The notes under the pieces were generated by a model that searched no databases, was not told where the DNA came from, and saw nothing but the letters and a program-made list of their open reading frames with translations. A stretch of DNA of 64,000 nucleotides from Lophium mytilinum (taxonomy: Eukaryota; Ascomycota; Dothideomycetes; Mytilinidiales; Mytilinidiaceae): positions 1,312,341-1,376,340 of the forward strand of contig MU004188.1 in assembly GCA_010093605.1 (NCBI GenBank). The letters run 5' to 3'. Shown here one piece after another: positions 46,681-58,000 of the stretch. Each line of letters starts with the position of its first letter. Within the stretch, counting starts at the first letter, position 1. Both the position numbers and the translations under genes were made by a program.

Positions 46681-48229
46681 ATGCCTCCCCAAACTCCAGG
46701 GCAAGTCCCCCCGCCCTCCTCTCAACTCCTTATGCTAATACCCACCAAGGCCAGAGCAATTAGACTGCCGAATCTCCGTCATCTCCCCTTCCGGCCGCCA
46801 CCGCGAAACCCTCCACCTCCCCTTCGCCGCGGTTGCCATCAGCCCCGCCCTCCGCCAACTCCATTATCCCATTCTCCTCCCCCACACCAGCCCCTCCCAC
46901 CTCCGCCCCATCGCGCACTGGCTCAGCCTCCACGAACAGCACCCCGACCCCGAGGCGCATCCTGCCCTCTTCCGGGGCCTCAACCTCGAAACCCCCTCCC
47001 TCCTCCTCCAGGCCGCCAAGACCTGGCTGCTGGCCGGCACGCTCGGCCTGCCCGCCTTGCAGAACGAGCTCGTCGCCCATCTTTACGAGCTGTACGACGA
47101 GATCGAGCCCGTGTCGGACTACGACCTCCCGGGCATCGATAAGCGCGTGTTTGCGGTGTTGCTGGCGGAAGGGCAGCGCGCGGGGCCGTTGCTGGAGTTC
47201 GTCGCGGATTGGTATGCGAATGTGTATGAGACGGATGAGGCGCTGGTGGAGGCTATGAGGGACGCGAGGGTTGGGGGGAGGGTGATGGAGTTGGTGCTGG
47301 GGAAGAGGGAGTATGTGAGCGCGGGTGTGCCTGCGGCGTGGGAGATGTGGTTTGTGGATGAGCGGGTTGGGGTTAGGGGGGATTGGCGGGGAGTGTTGGG
47401 GGTGGTGGAGGGGTATGGGGAAGAGCATGCACCGCAATCGAGACGATCGAGGTCGAGGGGACCTGCGGCGCGTCAGGGAGCAGAGCGTCACATGAGATCT
47501 GCGGGAGGAGACACATCTGTGCACCCGGAGGACTCGAGGGGTTTCCCAATTTCGAGGGAACCAACCCCTGGGACGACGACTCCCACCTCGTCCTCGACGC
47601 CGGCAGCCACGGTGACGAATAACTACAATATCTTCATCGGCGAGCACAACTCCGACCAACTCTCTGACATCCTCCGCCGGATGAACATCGACCCGTCCAC
47701 TGTCCTCAACGATTCCCCTCGAGCTACAACACCCAATGGACCTACCAACAACGTCCCCCTTCCACCGCCAACAACTACCCCTCACCCAGCTCATCCTCAC
47801 AACGCAACTAATACCGCCACCGACCTCCCTGCGCGCGTCCGTTTCGCGGAGCCGGAGCAGCAATACACCTACCCATATGTCGAGGACGGTTCAGAATCGG
47901 AGGGAGAAGACACGCCGCCGCCCTCCCCGCCGCCACATAGCCAGCGGAGCGCGATGGCGGGATCCCGATACGGGAGTAGGAGCCAGGGCAACGAGCAGGG
48001 GCCGCGGGGGAGGGGGTCGATGAGAATGGCGCGGGATAGGGGGGGTCGGACGCCGCGTGGTAATGGGCACGGGGATGGTCAGGTTCCGCGTGGTAGTGGT
48101 GCAGGGAGTGAGGGTTTGGAGGGCGGTGGGTTTGGGCGGGATGGAGGTGGACTGCACGGACGGCGTAGGTCGCGGGGCGGGATGGGGGGGATGGGGGAGT
48201 TTACAGGACGGAGGGGGGGTAGGGGCTGA
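46681..48229 (+). CDS. BTB-like protein with RG-rich tail; GC-AG intron
   Basis: Two exons (46681-46700, 46750-48229) encode 499 residues. The 49-nt intron starts GCAAGT and ends CACCAAG, with a GCTAATAC branch site. This is the only join I found that makes one open frame with MPPQTPG leading into PEQLDCRISVISPSG. Residues 8-150 look like a BTB/POZ-like fold (PFAAVAISPALRQLH, then LLAGTLGLPALQNELVAHLY), as in many poorly characterised fungal proteins; this assignment is by pattern only. A Ser/Pro/Thr linker follows (residues ~240-380). Residues ~400-499 are Gly/Arg-rich with repeated GRG/RGG elements, typical of RNA-binding or methylated tails. Function unknown. Codon use changes from C-ending to G-ending around 47.15 kb without a frame break. 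Confidence 0.7.
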
Positions 48230-48312
48230 TTAGGGGCTGAGTATGACCGAGGTCGTTCGGGGAGCTAAGCTTTAGCTCTATGGGGTTTTGTAAGCGGTCT
48301 TGGGGTAAGAAC

Positions 48313-48437
48313 TCTACTGTGTCTCGTTATAGAGATCTGTAAGACTTCTTGCCGCTGCTTGCGGTGCAAGCTAATATCTTACTCTCTGGTATCATGAATC
48401 AAAACAAAATGTAGCATTTTGGGCCACTGAAAAACTT
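48313..48437 (-). repeat. 125-bp dispersed repeat, copy B
   Basis: Reverse-complement partner of 32237-32361. It lies 84 bp beyond the BTB-like gene stop and 73 bp before the methyltransferase stop, again between convergent genes. Confidence 0.85.
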
Positions 48438-48509
48438 CCTCAAGTATACTATCTTCTCCCCTATGCGTGATACTAAACAACTTCACTCCTTCACCTCACT
48501 AGCCCTATA

Positions 48510-49631
48510 CTATCGCATAAGAACCTCTACCGATGTTCTCTCAAGAACGTACACCCAATGCACGACCCTCGGTCTATGTACACCTTTCCATGCCTCGTCT
48601 TCTAAAGGCGCCTCAACCTCCTCATGCCGCGCTAGCCGCCACAGCGTCGCTGGGTCTGGGAAGCCTTGATCGAGCAATTCAGGCGGAACAGCCGGTTCCA
48701 CGTCCGTATATGGAGGCAGAAACGGAAAACGTGCGCTAGAGTACGACAAGCAAACCCAACGTGCGTGTGGTACGACTAGAGCGGCGAGGTGGACGGCCAG
48801 AAGAGTCAGGGGGTGAATATGATAAAAAGATTGAGAAGAAGGAGAAAGAGAGGGAAGTCGTGCGGAGGGAGATGGGGATGACGTGGAAAGCGAAGGACTA
48901 GAAGTATGCCGAATACTTAACGGGTAAGGTGACGACACGGGGATATCTTCAGCGCAAGCTATAGCGTCGGAGCAGGATTTCTCAACGATTAGGGTATAGG
49001 ACGCCGGATCGCAGATACGGAGGAGAGAGGGGAGGGAGAGGAGGTCGACTGTGTCCCAGCGCATATGGGTAGAATGGGCCGGGGTGTGACAGGTGAGGCC
49101 GGGGTCACCAAGAGCAATTATGGTATTATTGTGGCTTTTGGTACCACTGTGCCCTTTGATGCCATTGTGTGTTTTGGTATCATTTTGCCCATTGGTATCA
49201 GTTCGCCTATTGACGGCATTTCGCCCACTGACACAGGTTTGAACCTCATCGGGTATACTCAGGATTCTCGAACTGTCGACGCTTTCTGCACTCTTTTTAC
49301 CCTGGTCGTTGCTCTCTCCCTCCCCATTTGGCTTTTGAAATATCTCCGCTTCCCGCAAGTTGCCTAGGTCTATGGCTTCTTTGGAGAAATCTACGTTATG
49401 AATCTGAGATGGCTCGTCTACGTGCGCGCGGAGGTGATATGAGAGTAGAGAGGTTCCACAGCCAATGTGTAGGATATTTGGTGTTGTTTTTTCGGAAGTG
49501 TCTCGCAAAGCAGCTGTAATGTGCGGATCGAGGATGGATGCCGGTTGGAGCCAGTCGAAAGCGCTTGGATTGGAATGGAAACGTGAATCCCAGTACTTGG
49601 AGGAGGAGAAGGGCGGCGGTGACGGTCCCAT
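48510..49631 (-). CDS. SAM-dependent methyltransferase (METTL13/EFM-like)
   Basis: A single exon of 373 residues. The opening SSKYWDSRFHSNPSAFDWLQ matches the KYWDxRF...FxW start of class I methyltransferases in the METTL13 and elongation-factor methyltransferase group. Motif I is ILHIGCGTSLLSYHL (about residue 53), and NVDFSKEAIDLG is the motif II acidic strand. WDTVDLLSLPSLLRICD and LIVEKSCSDAI correspond to post-I and motif IV. Between motifs II and IV there is an insert of about 30 residues made of six-residue units (GQNDTK, THNGIK, GHSGTK, SHNNTI), encoded by an 18-nt minisatellite at about 49121-49230. A Ser-rich loop follows motif IV. The substrate is probably a protein but cannot be named. 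The ends overlap no neighbour. Confidence 0.8.
   Translation of the reverse strand: MGPSPPPFSSSKYWDSRFHSNPSAFDWLQPASILDPHITAALRDTSEKTTPNILHIGCGTSLLSYHLRAHVDEPSQIHNVDFSKEAIDLGNLREAEIFQKPNGEGESNDQGKKSAESVDSSRILSIPDEVQTCVSGRNAVNRRTDTNGQNDTKTHNGIKGHSGTKSHNNTIIALGDPGLTCHTPAHSTHMRWDTVDLLSLPSLLRICDPASYTLIVEKSCSDAIACAEDIPVSSPYPLSIRHTSSPSLSTSSPSPSARLPSLSPSSQSFYHIHPLTLLAVHLAALVVPHARWVCLSYSSARFPFLPPYTDVEPAVPPELLDQGFPDPATLWRLARHEEVEAPLEDEAWKGVHRPRVVHWVYVLERTSVEVLMR
49121..49230 (-). repeat. In-frame 18-nt minisatellite
   Basis: About six degenerate 18-nt units (for example TTTGGTACCACTGTGCCC on the + strand) inside the methyltransferase gene. Unit length is a multiple of three, so copy-number change would keep the frame. 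Confidence 0.8.
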
Positions 49632-50722
49632 GGCGATCTGAGAGGTTGATTAGATTCGTAGCAGTGTGGTCCACGGGCGGGTAGGCCTCACTAGCTAGTA
49701 TTAACGCCTGTTATCTAATGATTTGATCTCACGTTTATAAATGATCTCTGTATATCCCTTAGCCCGTCGTGGCGCAACGTTCGGACTTTCTGTTGAACAC
49801 ACAGCGTATCCTTAAGGGACAGTCTGACACCGTTTGAGGTGGGCCATAAAGCTTTGAGTCTTGTTGAAACTGTCCTTTTCCGATCTCTTTAAATGTACTA
49901 CAGGACCTTATGCGATGCTAGGCTAGTGTACGAAAAGCCTAGAGGGCATGTGTTGCTCAAGTTATTTCGCTGCAGTTTTTATCACTCGAGGCTTCCTGTT
50001 GGTTGTATTCTTCTCGATATCGTAGAGCCAAATGCGACGGGCCAAGGGATACAACAGAGCTTATAAGTTGCAAATTTGAGTTTGCGGCGTTGAAGGTTGA
50101 CGTTGAACCATGGTCAGTCGCGACAAGAGGTGGTGTCTCGGAGAATTTATTTGTCGTATTCAATTGTGCGTTCAGCGCTTGGCGGTTTTCTTCTGCACAC
50201 CACTTGCGTGCAGAGTATGCCAACACCCAACCTTAGGTGTACAGCCTTAAAATTTTAACTAGAGGCACTCTATAAAGTACTTAGTATAGTCCTTAGATTC
50301 TAGCTTTAAATAATAGAGATTAGAGGTGCTATCTACATCTGCGCCCATGGCTTAGAGTTAAAGTTCCTTGCCAAGTCTTACCCCTGTCGCGCGATTGCAG
50401 GGGCAGCACTTGTAGCTGCGCGCATCTACGAGGCAGACAATGGCAGAGTACTAGATTTTACAGCCAGCTGTTACTTTTAAGGGCTAAAACTTAAGAGTAT
50501 AACTCCTAGAGTCAGCTTCTACTATCTAGGAGATTTTAAGCGCTACAGCTTAAACCTTTATTGTAAAGCGCGCGTACAAACACGCAAGTGGTGTGTAGAA
50601 GAAAACCGCCAAGCGCTGAACGCACAATTGAATACGACAAATCCTCACCACCGAGCTTTAACGACATCCGCACATCTTCTCTCCACCAACACAACCGCGA
50701 TTGTAGCTAGCCACCAATCCCA
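49632..50722. other. Intergenic region with inverted repeat pair
   Basis: It separates the methyltransferase (-) from the mitochondrial protein gene (+), so it contains both promoters. It holds the 62-bp inverted repeats at 50149-50210 and 50581-50642 and the TA-rich block between them. No gene is supported. Confidence 0.5.
50149..50642. repeat. 62-bp inverted repeat pair around a TA-rich segment
   Basis: The arms 50149-50210 and 50581-50642 are reverse complements with one mismatch (CTTCTGCAC versus CTTCTACAC). The 370-bp interior is rich in TA and poor in CA, as in RIP-affected DNA, with only one GC-rich island near 50385-50450. No target duplication flanks the outer ends. It could be a fold-back/MITE-type element, or a promoter segment duplicated in inverted orientation. 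The right arm ends 80 bp before the next start codon, so it probably lies in that gene's promoter. Confidence 0.75.
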
Positions 50723-51642
50723 ATGGCTTCCTCAACCTCGATACCACGATTCCTAATTCCACGCGCACAACTCCTCCTCCGCCCCCAGACCCGCCTCTTC
50801 CGACCTACACCTCTACTGCTCGCCGCCCGCCATGCATCCAAATCTAGCAAAAACCCCTCCCAGCAGATCGTACTCGAGAAGCCCGAGAAATTCAACCCGC
50901 CCTCCCATGGGCGACGCTTACCGAAGGCCAAGCCGAAGTCCTATGGACCGGAGCTGACGGCGGCCCAGAAAGAGACGATGGCGACGAAGAAATACCCGCA
51001 TATGATGCCACCAAAAAACAGTTTCTTGTACAACTTTCTACACGATAGGTGGATACACACATGGATATCGCTGGTACGTTGCGTCTACTTTATCTCAAGC
51101 TACCTGAACTCCCTCCTTTCTGGGGGCGCATGTCGACCTCAGATGCGCCACGCCCGCTCAACGAGGATATACACCCCCAAACCGCATACCCCCACAACCC
51201 TCCACTAACCCCCTCCTCCCAGGGCATCCTCCTCACCCTCGGCATCTGGGCCTTCTACATAAACTTCATCACCACGACCCCGTACGCCGACCTCGTCCCC
51301 ACCCGCGCCGACTTCCGGTCGCACCCCATCGACTCCTTCTTCAAACTCGTCGAAGTCTACAAAATGCACGTCGCGTACGTGTCCGCACAGACAGCCGAGC
51401 GCCGCCGCAAGAACGTGGAGGACGTCACCAAGCGCGCCGAGTACCGCAAGGCGCACGGCCTGGACCAGAACCAGGGTTTCGGGGGGTGGACGGCGAAGAG
51501 CGATGACGAGATGCTGGGGCCGGGGTTGCGGGCGAGTGATAGGATTGTGGCGGCGGATGGGGCGTCACCGGTGGCGGAGGAGGAGCGGCCGGGGGAGGCG
51601 CCGTATAAGAAGCCGTTGAAGAAGTGGTTGGGGATTTGGTGA
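50723..51642 (+). CDS. Mitochondrial inner-membrane protein of unknown function
   Basis: Two exons (50723-51073, 51223-51642) encode 256 residues; the intron is 149 nt. Splicing joins FLHDRWIHTWISL to GILLTLGIWAFYINFI. The N-terminal ~40 residues are basic and lack acids (FLIPRAQLLLRPQTRLFRP), a mitochondrial targeting sequence. One transmembrane helix spans the exon junction (about residues 112-132). A conserved soluble part follows, with FFKLVEVYKMHVAYVSAQTAERRRKNVEDV and YRKAHGLDQNQGFGGWTAK. I recall a fungal family of unknown function with this layout (possibly DUF5321) but cannot confirm the accession. A role in mitochondrial membrane or respiratory biogenesis is a guess from location only. 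Confidence 0.75.
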
Positions 51643-53028
51643 GGTGGGGGTTTTGTTTTGGGAGGGGAGGGAGAGGTGTATATTTGTAGTGTTCGGGCAG
51701 TGATATATTGTATGTTATAAAACCAGTGACATGGCTTGGGTTGCTCCGCTCCTCTGTGTCATGGCCTCACGAATTTATTGGCACGGCCGTTGTTTTCTTC
51801 TGGCTGAATATGTTGTTCCGTAGTGCAATGGTCTTGACATGAAGGGCGTGAAAAGGTACAAAGCGTGGTCTAGTTGCTCTTATTACACCGAAAGCCCACT
51901 TCACGCTCATACGCATTGTAGACACACTTTTGGTCTATATAGCGTCATTGATATCGAAAGCGTGTCAGAGAAGGAGTAGGGTCTTGGTCAAATGGTATCC
52001 TCATAGACATCAAACTTCTGCAACACTCGGTGCTCTCACATTTTCCTATATCCGAATCTACCATCACCCTTCAACTCTATAAAGCCTATTTCATTACTGC
52101 CTTCACATCAAACTACATTTCCTCCTCAGGCTTTAGCGACCTCCCTTTAATAGCATGAATTAGACCCCCAGGGTCTGTGAGGTGCGATGAAATGGGCTGG
52201 TAGCGGTAATGGGCGAGTGTCTATGGGCTTCCTGTTAGATACTAGGAAGGGGAGTGGTGGTTGAAGCGTTCAGCCAGGGTCTGGTTTAGGAGGGAGCTAA
52301 GGAGCTGGGGTGGGGGATGAGATGGATTCTGATAGTCTGGAAGTAAGTGAGAAGTTTACCTCGATGGGTGAGTCTGCACTTACGAAGAGGGGCTCGTTGC
52401 GGTGACGAAGAGGGGATAGAATTTTCAGATAAAGGCGCTGAAATAACGACTTGATGTGTTTGAGATAAGTAGGAGGGAGAATGTAATACAGTGAGAAAGG
52501 GCGATTGAGCAGAAGAGGTGATGAAAAGAGAAGAGAGATACGCGGTCTCGGTTTCAGTCAAATGACTGTGCCGTACTTGTATGAATATGACGATCAAGGT
52601 AATGGGTAATTAGATTCGATTCTCTAGTATTACTTCAGTTGACTACAGTCCTTTGGCTACGGAAATTTGATCGCACCCTAGTATAGGATCGAAAAGACCT
52701 AGAAAGCCCATCTTCGGTAAGGTATTGGAAGAATGATGACACAAAGCCCCTTCTCAATAGCGAAACCGCAATGATGTTTTCTAGTTGCTCCTCTTCCTCT
52801 CAAGAACACGTGAGATATTTGTGGCTTCAGTGGGCCCTCTTGTCTTGAGATGCTTCAGTATGTCATACTGGCGGACGAAGTGGGTATTCTCGATTTTTGT
52901 ATGCTTCGTTGCAGCCTGCTGGTCCAAATTGGGATTCTGCCATGCAAACGCGACTTCGCCGAAAATTATAGCGTAGTAAATGCCGACGAACATATCTGTG
53001 GAGAAATGCTTGACTCAGCTGTCGGGCT
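51643..53028. other. Intergenic region
   Basis: 1.39 kb between the convergent mitochondrial protein gene (+) and VPS37 (-). A 70-codon ATG frame (52993-52781, -) starts 36 bp past the VPS37 stop and begins with a hydrophobic segment. It has no family resemblance and I do not count it as a gene. Confidence 0.45.
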
Positions 53029-53852
53029 TCACCTCCAGCCACCCACTCTCCCAGCATCCCACCTCTCCTTCCTTTCCGTTCTTAAGTATGCAACCTTGCG
53101 GCTCTCTTTCAGCCGTCTTACAAACTCGGCCACTTCCCTTTCGCTCGCTAGCGCACCGTTGCCAGCTTCGCCGTCTAGGAAGCTCTCTTCTAGTCCTCTA
53201 CACAGCGCCTCCTGCTCCCCCACTGCGGCGCTGAGACGCTGGTATAGTGCTGGTGGACTAAATTCCCGCAGCGCAGCGTCCTGCTCGGCCTGCTTAGCCT
53301 GCCATTGGCGTTCTAGTGCGCGCAGTGACAGGAGGCGAGACTGTGTGCTCTGGCGCTGATGTTGGAGGTGGGACTCCAATGCCTTTAGGGAATCCGCAAG
53401 GGCAAGATTAGCTGAGAGGAGGCTTTGTAGCGGCGCAGTCGAGGCTGGAAGCGAGGGGTGCGTGGTTTGGGGGTTGTGGAGTATGGCATGCTGAAGCTCG
53501 GGATTCTGCAAGATATGGTGTAGATCGACAGTCCTGAGAACGCTTGAGCATGATGCCATGGCAAGTTTCAAGCTACGTACGTCTTATCTTTTATAATGTC
53601 AGACAGCCAGCCATCCTCGGGCAGTGGTACGCCATTATGTTGACTGGCGCCCCGCTGAGGATGGCCTTGGGGATACTGCTGGGGGGGCTGCTGCTGTTCA
53701 TAGTACTGTTGACCAGGCGGCAGAGGAGGGAGCGGCGGCTGCGGCGTAGCCTGTCCGCTGGAGTGGGCTGAGGGTTTCGGGGGCGGCGGTGGTGGGGTGG
53801 AGGGGTTGAATTGGAACTGTGTTTGAGATTGACGCGGGGAATGGTATGACAT
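53029..53852 (-). CDS. vps37: ESCRT-I subunit VPS37 (Mod(r) domain)
   Basis: Two exons (53852-53581, 53533-53029) encode 258 residues; the intron is only 47 nt (GTACGT...TTCTCAG) and joins WLSDIIKDKT to VDLHHILQNPEL. Residues 1-78 are proline/glutamine-rich and disordered. Residues ~85-258 are the helical Mod(r) domain: LQHAILHNPQTTHPS, LSANLALADSLKALESHL, LLSLRALERQWQAKQAEQD, SPPALYQRLSAAV and GLEESFLDG. The ending ERKERWDAGRVGGWR is highly typical of fungal VPS37. ESCRT-I (Vps23, Vps28, Vps37, Mvb12) sorts ubiquitinated cargo into multivesicular bodies. The start is the first ATG after the upstream divergent region. Confidence 0.9.
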
Positions 53853-55040
53853 GGCGGCTATGCGGTCAGAGAGGCTTGACTGGTGACGCAGCGTGGTTTG
53901 CAGGAATGTTTCGAAGCCGCATCATAAACATCTGACGTGCGACGGTGCTGCTGCAGCTCACCTTCATGCGAACCTTGGAATGCTGAAACAGTGAGGTCGT
54001 GGATGATGCTGGACGTGGCGCTAGGCGTGCGGGCATACATTTCGCCGGGATATATCTTGGCACTCAGTTTATGCAGACCGAATTGGCCCCCTTTTCTGGC
54101 TTCCACATGAGTCGCCGCGTTCTCCGCCGATAGATCAGATCGCTATTCTCGATGACAAAACACCGTACGGATCTCGGAGCGCCTCTCGCGCTGCGCGGCG
54201 GGTAGGTATTTTGCGCAATGCGCGCCTCGCGGGCGGACAATAATGGCGGTGGACCCTTGCTAACGAGCCACCCGCTGCGCTGAGCATTACCCTGCTAGTG
54301 AGTAGAGTGGAGCTGTTGTGTCTGGACCGGCAAGCGCCAGTATAAACGGGCTCATCGCGAGGGCCGTCCACTCGGCCAGTCATTTCTAGTAGAGCCAGAT
54401 GGGAGGCCCGCGTGAGGCCTGAAGCGCCCTTGCAAGTTGCAGCGTTATGTCTGAGTGGCCGAGTGCCGCAATTGCATTCTCGAGGCCAGTCTCGAGGATA
54501 GTCTCGTGGACACTCTCGCAACGGTGGCGAGGCCCAGGGGTGTTGTGATTGCATCGCAGAATGCAACCTCCATCACCACCCGCGCACTCTCTCTTCGGCA
54601 GCCCCCTTGCCAGCAGCCATCCCGTGCTGGCCCCGAATTGGCCGGCTCCAGCTCCGTCGCCGAATCACACGGCGGTACCTGCATTAACGTTATCTGCGCG
54701 GCCCCGTGCATCGCGCCCGATCGAGCCGCTCTCTTGCCTCAGCTCCACGCTCCGAGAACCGTGTCCGAGCCGCAACCACTCAAAGCACCACTCACGCCGA
54801 CGCGCTATCCCCAAGCGCCTTGCCGAGCTGCCACACCCATCGCTCAGATCTGACGAGAGGGCCAGTTGCTGCACTGCGCGTCCTGTTCACGGTGGAGCGA
54901 GCGCCTCACATCCCCAAGCCTCCCCTTTTTCGAGCCTCGCGCTGGCAAGTCCACCACGCCTCCGACCACGCCAGGACACACCAGCTCTTTGTTCTCCGCA
55001 TTTGTGCAAAGTCATGACTATCACACCGCTGTAACGAATA
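53853..55040. promoter_or_regulatory. Divergent promoter region, VPS37 / coiled-coil gene
   Basis: 1.19 kb between opposite ATGs. It is GC-rich with overlapping open frames on both strands and no domain. It presumably carries both promoters and 5' leaders. No defined site is claimed. Confidence 0.5.
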
Positions 55041-58000
55041 ATGCAACCCCAACATCCTCCCACGGAGGGTCGCCCTCTTTCGACAGACTCGACTGCACCC
55101 ACCCTCACTTCGCGCCCCAAACCCTCAAACGTTGCTGTCCAGTCGTTCGCTGCCTTCCGCGCGCAGACTTCATCTATACCCGCACCCTCCCCTGTGCGCC
55201 GGAAGCCCTTACCTGCGAATGCCTCACCAATAGCCTCTCGATTCTCGTCAGCTGAATACACGGCCAGCCCTAGGCTCGTCGTTGAGAGTGGCTTTTCCAA
55301 GCGCTCCTTCTCCATTGACAGCCCGCCGCTGAAAGCGCCACCGCGTCTGGACACCATCCTCTCGCCGCCTGCGAGCAGCACTCAAGAGGACTTCTTGCCC
55401 AGAGACTTAGACAGGTAAGGCCTCCTCCATGACCGCAAGTATCGCTGTATGTCACCGTGCTAATGGGCGCCTCGCCTTCTAGACATCCACACGGACACAC
55501 GCCTTTAACAGCAGTCCCTCCCACTACATTGCCCATCTTAGCCGAACCTGCGCGGAGCAACCCCAAGTCTAATACTTTACAACGACCGCGGCACGACCGG
55601 GCGTTCAGTAGTTATCACACGGCACAAGGCTCGATATCCGAGGACGAAGAAGGCCAAGTCTCGCACTCGCGCTCTCCGACTATGCCCAATATGCCACTGT
55701 ACACTACACAAACTCCCGCAGAAAGAGCAGAATCACAGCCAAATCTTACATTACAGCTAGACGGCGTCACTTCAGACTTTCTAGACGACGATCCATACTC
55801 TCCCGGTCCCGACACCACTCAACACTCGAAGCCGAAGTCTCCCGGCGGCAACACCTTTGGCTCGTTCTTCGGCTGGACGAAGTCAGGACAACAGAACGGG
55901 GCCGCCTCCCCTACAACCACGATTTCAGACCGCTCGTTATCGCCAGCACACTCTCCCGCGTTATCGAGACATCAGATTGACGCCAATAATATGAACAAAG
56001 GGGCATTATCCGCACTTGATATTCCAATGGCCAATTCCACATACAATCCCAACTCTTATTTCAATGTTCCCGGAACACCCTTGTTCTCATCATCTCCTAG
56101 CATGAACGCCCACGTCGAAGAGCTCGAGCGGGAACTACGGGAAGTCAGCTCAGAGCTAGCTGAGTCGATAAGAAGGGAAATGGAGCTCGAGGATGAGGTT
56201 GAACGGTACAAGATCGAATCGTCCAACATGACTTCGGACGTGAATCGAAGAACAAGCGACTACTACTCAGACTCCGGAGCTAGCTCTGTCAGATATCCCA
56301 TAGGAGACAGTGAGGGCAAACTAGAAGAGGTGGAACGGTTACGAAGGAAGGCTGAGCAAGACCGTGCCCAGCTGAAGGTGTCAATGTCGGAACGACTTTC
56401 AGATGAACTTCGGAGACGCAGGGATCTGGAAGAGCAGGTGCAAAATCTAGAAGAGCAAGTCCACATCAAAGCCTCGCGAGGGCCTTCTCTCGATGAGAGT
56501 GGACGGGTAAGGGAGCTTGAAGGCTCCCTGGAAGATGCTCGGAGAAGACTTGCTGAAGAAAGACAGGTGAAAGAGAACTTCGAAGATTTATTGACCGCAC
56601 TCCGTCAAGAGCTGGAGCAGCATCGAAACGAGAGAGACAACCTTCGAGACGAGATTGTGCCGCAATTGAAGGCCCGAGTAGAAGGACTAGAGGCAGAGTC
56701 ATCTGAGGTCCAAACTCTCATATACGAGAGCACTCGTATGCAACAAGAGATCCAAGCGCTGAGAAATGAAAACCAGACACTAGTAAATGCCCGAAGGATG
56801 CAACTAGAGCTCGCACAGCAACAACAACAGCAAAATCGCTTCAAGGCCATCGCTGAGGAAGCCGAGCCAATTGCAACAGCAGTGACACCCCGGATAGGAC
56901 TATCAAGGTCGAACTCGCTTGCTCGCAGTTCTGCTTTCAACTCCAAGCGAGGCTCTCTCTCTCGATCCAACTCGGTCAAGGACAGACCCGCGGAAACAAA
57001 GCGAGACTCAACCCAGAATCCCCTAAAGGAGATTGAGGAGCAAAGGGACGCCCTGCATCGTGCTTTGAAGAGTCTTTTGCACCGGCAAGAATACCAAGCC
57101 AAGGAGTATGAGAAGCGGATCAAGGCACTTGAGATGGAAAGGGACAACGCAATAAGCGTCACCCCGCGCCGTACCGCATTCCACACAGAGGTCAAGCATC
57201 TAAGAGATGAGGTTAACCATCTCCGACGTCGTGCTGATGATGCTCTCGAACAGAAGTGGCAATGTGAGAAGGGCTTGGGTGGTCTAAGAATGGATTTGGA
57301 CCGTGCTCAACAGGAGACTAGTTCTCTTCGCGACCTCCTCTCCGAGCATGATATTTTTGTCCCGGAGAGGAAAGGCTCCATTACATCCGTTCGTTCAGAC
57401 GACGCTGTTCCCGACTCTTTAGACAAGGCTTACAACGAGCTCCAAACAACACATGCGTTGTCTCTTGCACGGATTAAAGAGATGGAGTCAGAAGATAGCC
57501 TAGGGCTTGCCGGTAAGGAAGCTGAACGAACAATGGCTTTGCTGAAGCAAAGCATATCCGATGCAGAGACTGAAAGAGACATCGCTCAAAGAGAAGCCAA
57601 GGAGTACCGGATGAAAGCACGAGCTTTGCAAAAGTCAGAGATCGAACATCTCGGAAAGGAACAAAGCCTGGCTTCTGAGCTCTATGCTGCTGCTACCCGT
57701 ATGGACGAGCTTTCGGCTAAGGTTCAAGCGCAGCTTCAATCGAACAAAGCTCTCCGCAAGCGCTTAGCTGACGCAATATCTCGAGGCGAGCTAGAACAGG
57801 CGAAATCTACATCCACAATTGTCGAGCTTGAGCGCAAGCTTAAGGCCGCGGAGGAAAAAGTCATGAGTGCCCAACAGTCGTCGGAAGAATCGATAGCGAA
57901 GCATGAGGAAGAAGTGAAGTCTTTGAAAGAGAGCCAAGGCGAGCAGCTACGAAGAGTCAAATCTGGGTTACTAAGCCCAGCTAGATTCTCGCCGACTGCC

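Noticed and set aside
52781-52993. 70-codon frame just past VPS37 with a hydrophobic start
   Set aside because: Lies in the presumed 3' UTR, has no family resemblance, and one hydrophobic segment is weak evidence.
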